A DNA stretch of 64,000 nt from contig CABZXU010000002.1 of the NCBI GenBank assembly GCA_902529805.1, positions 1-64,000 on the forward strand, given 5' to 3'. This DNA comes from an uncultured Marinoscillum sp. (GTDB taxonomy: Bacteria; Bacteroidota; Bacteroidia; Cytophagales; MED-G16). Made by a program: the position numbers and the translations under genes. Below the pieces are notes generated by a model. That model was not told the DNA's origin, ran no database searches, and was given only the letters and a program-made list of their open reading frames with translations. Of this stretch, positions 61,352 to 64,000 are shown piece by piece (within the stretch, counting starts at the first letter, position 1; every line of letters begins with the position of its first letter).

Positions 61352-62686
61352 TTAATTAAGTATTCCTAAAGTCTTGTCTAAATTAATTTTTGAAATAATT
61401 GCTTGATAATAAGCATTATAATAATTGGTCTGAGCTATTTTTAATGCATTATTTGAATCTAACACTTCTAAATTAGAGCCAACCCCTTCTTTATACTTTT
61501 TTTCAGATACATTATATACATCATTAGCAAGAACTAAATTTTCTTTTGAAACATTTAGTGATTCAATAGCATTTTTAAGTTCTATAAAATTTTGATTAAT
61601 CTGTAAGTCAATTGATCTTTCTAAAAATTTAATTTGATTTTCAACCTGTTGGACAACAATTTTAGATCTATTGATCTTACTTCTTTTATTAAAACCATCA
61701 AATATGGGAACAATAATTTGTAAACCAACAGTTCCAAAATTTTTCCATCTATTTGAATTAAAAAAAAGGTCATATTCAGAACTTGATGTATTATATCCAT
61801 AGCTTAGGTTTGCATAAATTTGGGGTAGGAACTGACTTCTATTATTTTTTAAATCATAAGATTTCAGACGCTTATTCGTATTCAAAATAGAATGTTCAAT
61901 TCTATCTGAATACTCAAAAGATTGAATGTCATAATCATTAACTGATATAATCACATCCTCTATTGATCCTATAACAGATAATTTATCATTTACAGGAAAT
62001 CCAATCTGAAATTTCAAAACAGATAGACTTAAATCATACAGTCTTTCGGCTTTGATTTTTTCAGCATTTAAATTGTTATATGATACTTTTATTCTATCAA
62101 CATCTAGTTTTTCAACAAATCCATTTTCATAAAGAATCTCCGTATCATTTAATAAAGATTTAATTCTCTCTAAATTAGAATTAACTAGATTAAGTCTTTC
62201 CTTTGTATTAAGAACAATATAATAAGCTTTTTTAACTGACTCAATCAGATCAACTTTTGCTCTAACAGTCTGTTTTTCGGATAATTCAATTAATGCTTTT
62301 GATGCTGCAAGGCCAACAAAATATGAACCATTAAATATCATTTGATTTATACCAAAATCCATTATTCCATCATATTTTTGGCCAAATGAAACTTCTTGTT
62401 CAGTTCCTTCTGGAACGCCAGGCATAAATTTACTTATATCAATTAAACTCTTTTGAATTTCAAAATTATATTTTAAACCTGTTTCAAAACTAATTTGAGG
62501 AAAACCTACAGATAAATATTCTCTACTTGTCATTTTAGAAACATTTTCCTCTAAAAAAGAATTTTTCAAATTTTCATTGTTAGATAAGGCCATTTGCAAG
62601 CATTCATCCAAGCTAAAAGATGTATTGTCTTGTCCAAACAAATAGTTTGAAAAAAGAAAAAAGATAATAAGAATGTAAAATTTCAT
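61352..62686 (-). CDS. TolC-family outer-membrane efflux protein
   Basis: 444 aa. Signal peptide (NYLFGQD) then FSLDECLQMALSNNENLKN, the TolC opening block. Long amphipathic helical segments with NLERIKSLLNDTEILYENGFVEKLDVDRIKVSYNNLNAEK and its second copy near residues 380-440 (YKEGVGSNLEVLDSNNALKIAQTNYYNAYYQ) are the duplicated helix-turn-helix of the channel tunnel. Forms the outer-membrane exit of the efflux pump. First gene of the operon. Confidence 0.93.
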   Translation of the reverse strand: MKFYILIIFFLFSNYLFGQDNTSFSLDECLQMALSNNENLKNSFLEENVSKMTSREYLSVGFPQISFETGLKYNFEIQKSLIDISKFMPGVPEGTEQEVSFGQKYDGIMDFGINQMIFNGSYFVGLAASKALIELSEKQTVRAKVDLIESVKKAYYIVLNTKERLNLVNSNLERIKSLLNDTEILYENGFVEKLDVDRIKVSYNNLNAEKIKAERLYDLSLSVLKFQIGFPVNDKLSVIGSIEDVIISVNDYDIQSFEYSDRIEHSILNTNKRLKSYDLKNNRSQFLPQIYANLSYGYNTSSSEYDLFFNSNRWKNFGTVGLQIIVPIFDGFNKRSKINRSKIVVQQVENQIKFLERSIDLQINQNFIELKNAIESLNVSKENLVLANDVYNVSEKKYKEGVGSNLEVLDSNNALKIAQTNYYNAYYQAIISKINLDKTLGILN

Positions 62687-62795
62687 ATTTAAAAAACTTA
62701 GAAAACTATAATGTTTCTTCCAGTTTCCTAACGCGAATGTAGAATAGAAGTTTCATAAATTCTAATTTTTAAATGAAAATAATAATAGGTTTTAA

Positions 62796-64000
62796 TTATC
62801 TCTTGATATAAACATACCCTTTTATAATATCTGAACCATCTCCTAAATCTATTATATAATAATATGTTCCTTCAGGTAATTTATTTCCAACTGTATTTTT
62901 AGGGCTTGCATCAAGTGTAGATAAAAATGGAATATTATTTGAAGAAAAAGAATTAAATATATTTGTCCCATCCCACTCATTATAATATCCTTTTTTCTCA
63001 TATACTTTTTGACCCCATCTGTTAAATACTTTAACTATATTATTAGGATAAATTTGTAATCTGGCAATTCTCCATGTGTCATTTATTCCATCACCATTAG
63101 GTGAAAATCCTGTAGGAACATGCAATTCTTTATCATAGACCTCCAATATAGATTCATCAGTTGTAATTGTAATACCACATATAAATCCTGAATTACGAAT
63201 TATTAATTTATATCTATATGTATGCATATACATTTCCAGAGGATAGATTTTCAGCTCTGAAGAGTTAATTCCTTTATAGTTTACTCCATCAATTAGAGTA
63301 TCTGATATTGTGTTCCATGTAAGTCCTAAATCTTTACTTTCTTGCCATTCATAAGTATAATCACCAGTATTTATTTCTGTATTTAAAACTAAAGTATCAG
63401 ATTCAACCAAAAAGTTATATAATTCAAACAAAGATAAAATTTCAATTTCTATGCCAGGCTCTAGATAATCTTTAGTACCATTAAAGTTGTTGTCTATAGG
63501 TTTTGTATATCCATCACTTGTTCCTGTTACCTTACCTTCACTATCAACCTCTACTGGTGAATTACCTAAAATACCATCGTTATCTTCATCAACAAAACCT
63601 GCTTCAATAACATCAAAACAACCGTCACCATCGCTATCTAAATCAAAATAATTAGGTATTCCATCACCATCTAAATCACCTATTCCTTCTTCGGTATCTA
63701 AAATACCATCGTTATCATCATCCAAATCAATTTCATCTGGTATTCCATCTCTTTCATAATCCGGAAGTACAGTTATGGTAAAAGTATCTGACTCAATTGT
63801 AGTTCCACATGAGAAAGATGGAGTGGAAACAAATACCCTAAATATTCTTCCATTATAATCTAAATGCGCATTTTCTACAAAGTAACTTGATGTTTGGCTT
63901 GCTAAAAACTCCCAAGTCTTTCCAGTATCTTTACTTACCTGCCATAAATAACCAGCACTTCCATCTGAAATCGTTTCAATATTTACAATGCTATCTTTTG
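62796..64000 (-). CDS. secreted T9SS substrate with Ig-like/TSP3 region and type B sorting domain (5'-truncated)
   Basis: The frame stays open past the ORF-track start (a TTG at 63725 that is really Leu) up to the window edge, so the visible part is about 400 codons and the N-terminus lies beyond. From the edge: an Ig-like module ([18 protein letters not shown]), calcium-binding thrombospondin type 3 repeats ([22 protein letters not shown]), a second Ig-like module ([18 protein letters not shown]), and a C-terminal [16 protein letters not shown]...[22 protein letters not shown]...GTYYYIIDL domain. The last is the gliding-motility-associated (type B) type IX secretion signal. Probably a large cell-surface adhesin-like protein. 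Confidence 0.9.
   Translation of the reverse strand, partial: KDSIVNIETISDGSAGYLWQVSKDTGKTWEFLASQTSSYFVENAHLDYNGRIFRVFVSTPSFSCGTTIESDTFTITVLPDYERDGIPDEIDLDDDNDGILDTEEGIGDLDGDGIPNYFDLDSDGDGCFDVIEAGFVDEDNDGILGNSPVEVDSEGKVTGTSDGYTKPIDNNFNGTKDYLEPGIEIEILSLFELYNFLVESDTLVLNTEINTGDYTYEWQESKDLGLTWNTISDTLIDGVNYKGINSSELKIYPLEMYMHTYRYKLIIRNSGFICGITITTDESILEVYDKELHVPTGFSPNGDGINDTWRIARLQIYPNNIVKVFNRWGQKVYEKKGYYNEWDGTNIFNSFSSNNIPFLSTLDASPKNTVGNKLPEGTYYYIIDLGDGSDIIKGYVYIKR

Noticed and set aside
1-64000. CRISPR, toxin-antitoxin, phage, transposon or restriction system
   Set aside because: No repeat-spacer array, transposase, integrase, terminal repeats or nuclease/methylase pair was found on either strand; the truncated NUC1 nuclease alone is not evidence of a defence system.

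Overview
The window is AT-rich, densely coded chromosome of a member of the Bacteroidota, most likely a marine flavobacterium with a streamlined genome. The evidence is lineage-specific: a T9SS type B (gliding motility-associated) C-terminal domain at the right edge, many short-leader lipoproteins, DUF5723, DUF2911 and sortilin/BNR proteins, a SMUG2-type glycosylase, two secreted sulfatases with a formylglycine-generating enzyme (FGE), and sodium-coupled transporters. Promoter-like TAnnTTTG boxes replace the sigma70 consensus. There is no stretch above about 115 bp without a gene, and I see no tRNA, rRNA, CRISPR array, insertion sequence, phage or origin. Annotation starts are mostly ATG, with several TTG or GTG starts that reading frame and fold position force.

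Layout. (1) 1-9 kb: secreted hydrolases. These are the tail of a NUC1 endonuclease, a PhoD-like phosphatase lipoprotein, sulfatase 1, a lamin-tail lipoprotein divergent from a CotH-kinase lipoprotein, and a 1120-aa BNR/sortilin protein. (2) 9-20.4 kb, one long minus-strand run that ends in a strong bidirectional terminator at 9.0 kb: SSS symporter, YwaF-like membrane protein, three-subunit NAD(P) transhydrogenase (pntAA-pntAB-pntB), sulfatase 2, a 708-aa unknown lipoprotein, a DUF5723 outer-membrane protein and a 3-keto-disaccharide hydrolase-domain protein. (3) 20.5-26.6 kb: two tandem paralogous small exported proteins, a sugar nucleotidyltransferase, galE, DUF2911, dienelactone hydrolase, SMUG2 glycosylase and glycosylasparaginase. 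(4) 26.6-32.6 kb: an outer-membrane barrel plus a secreted heavy-metal-associated (HMA) protein, divergent from a TlpA-like lipoprotein and a methyltransferase; then a lipase - NlpC/P60 - FGE operon. The FGE carries both catalytic cysteines and can account for maturation of the two sulfatases. (5) 32.6-39.5 kb: NhaC antiporter, xylBA, an amino-acid permease and a class V aminotransferase-like protein. A 13-bp inverted repeat lies between xylB and the permease.

(6) 39.5-51.2 kb: housekeeping and envelope genes: NUDIX/pyrE, a LysM-RlpA-like protein, NfeD protease, kdsB, sppA, an ICMT-like methyltransferase, a TPR/periplasmic-binding-fold protein, guaA, yebC and murB. (7) 51.2-64 kb: PQQ-type sugar dehydrogenase lipoprotein, sodium/sugar symporter, an NTF2-like lipoprotein, a DUF4442 hotdog protein overlapping a 64-aa CDGSH iron-sulfur protein, a metallophosphoesterase, a tolC-MFP-RND efflux operon, and a giant T9SS substrate running off the edge.

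Two cross-cutting patterns stand out. Five of eleven convergent gene pairs share their stop codons in a 4-nt overlap (TTAA, CTAA or TTAG), and only one convergent junction has a recognisable terminator. Second, the pieces needed for exported sulfatase activation (substrates, FGE, thiol-redox lipoprotein, secreted HMA metal protein) all occur here. I found no clearly new defence or mobile system. The best leads are the exported FGE neighbourhood, the HMA/barrel pair, the 708-aa lipoprotein/DUF5723 pair, and the palindromic operator candidates.
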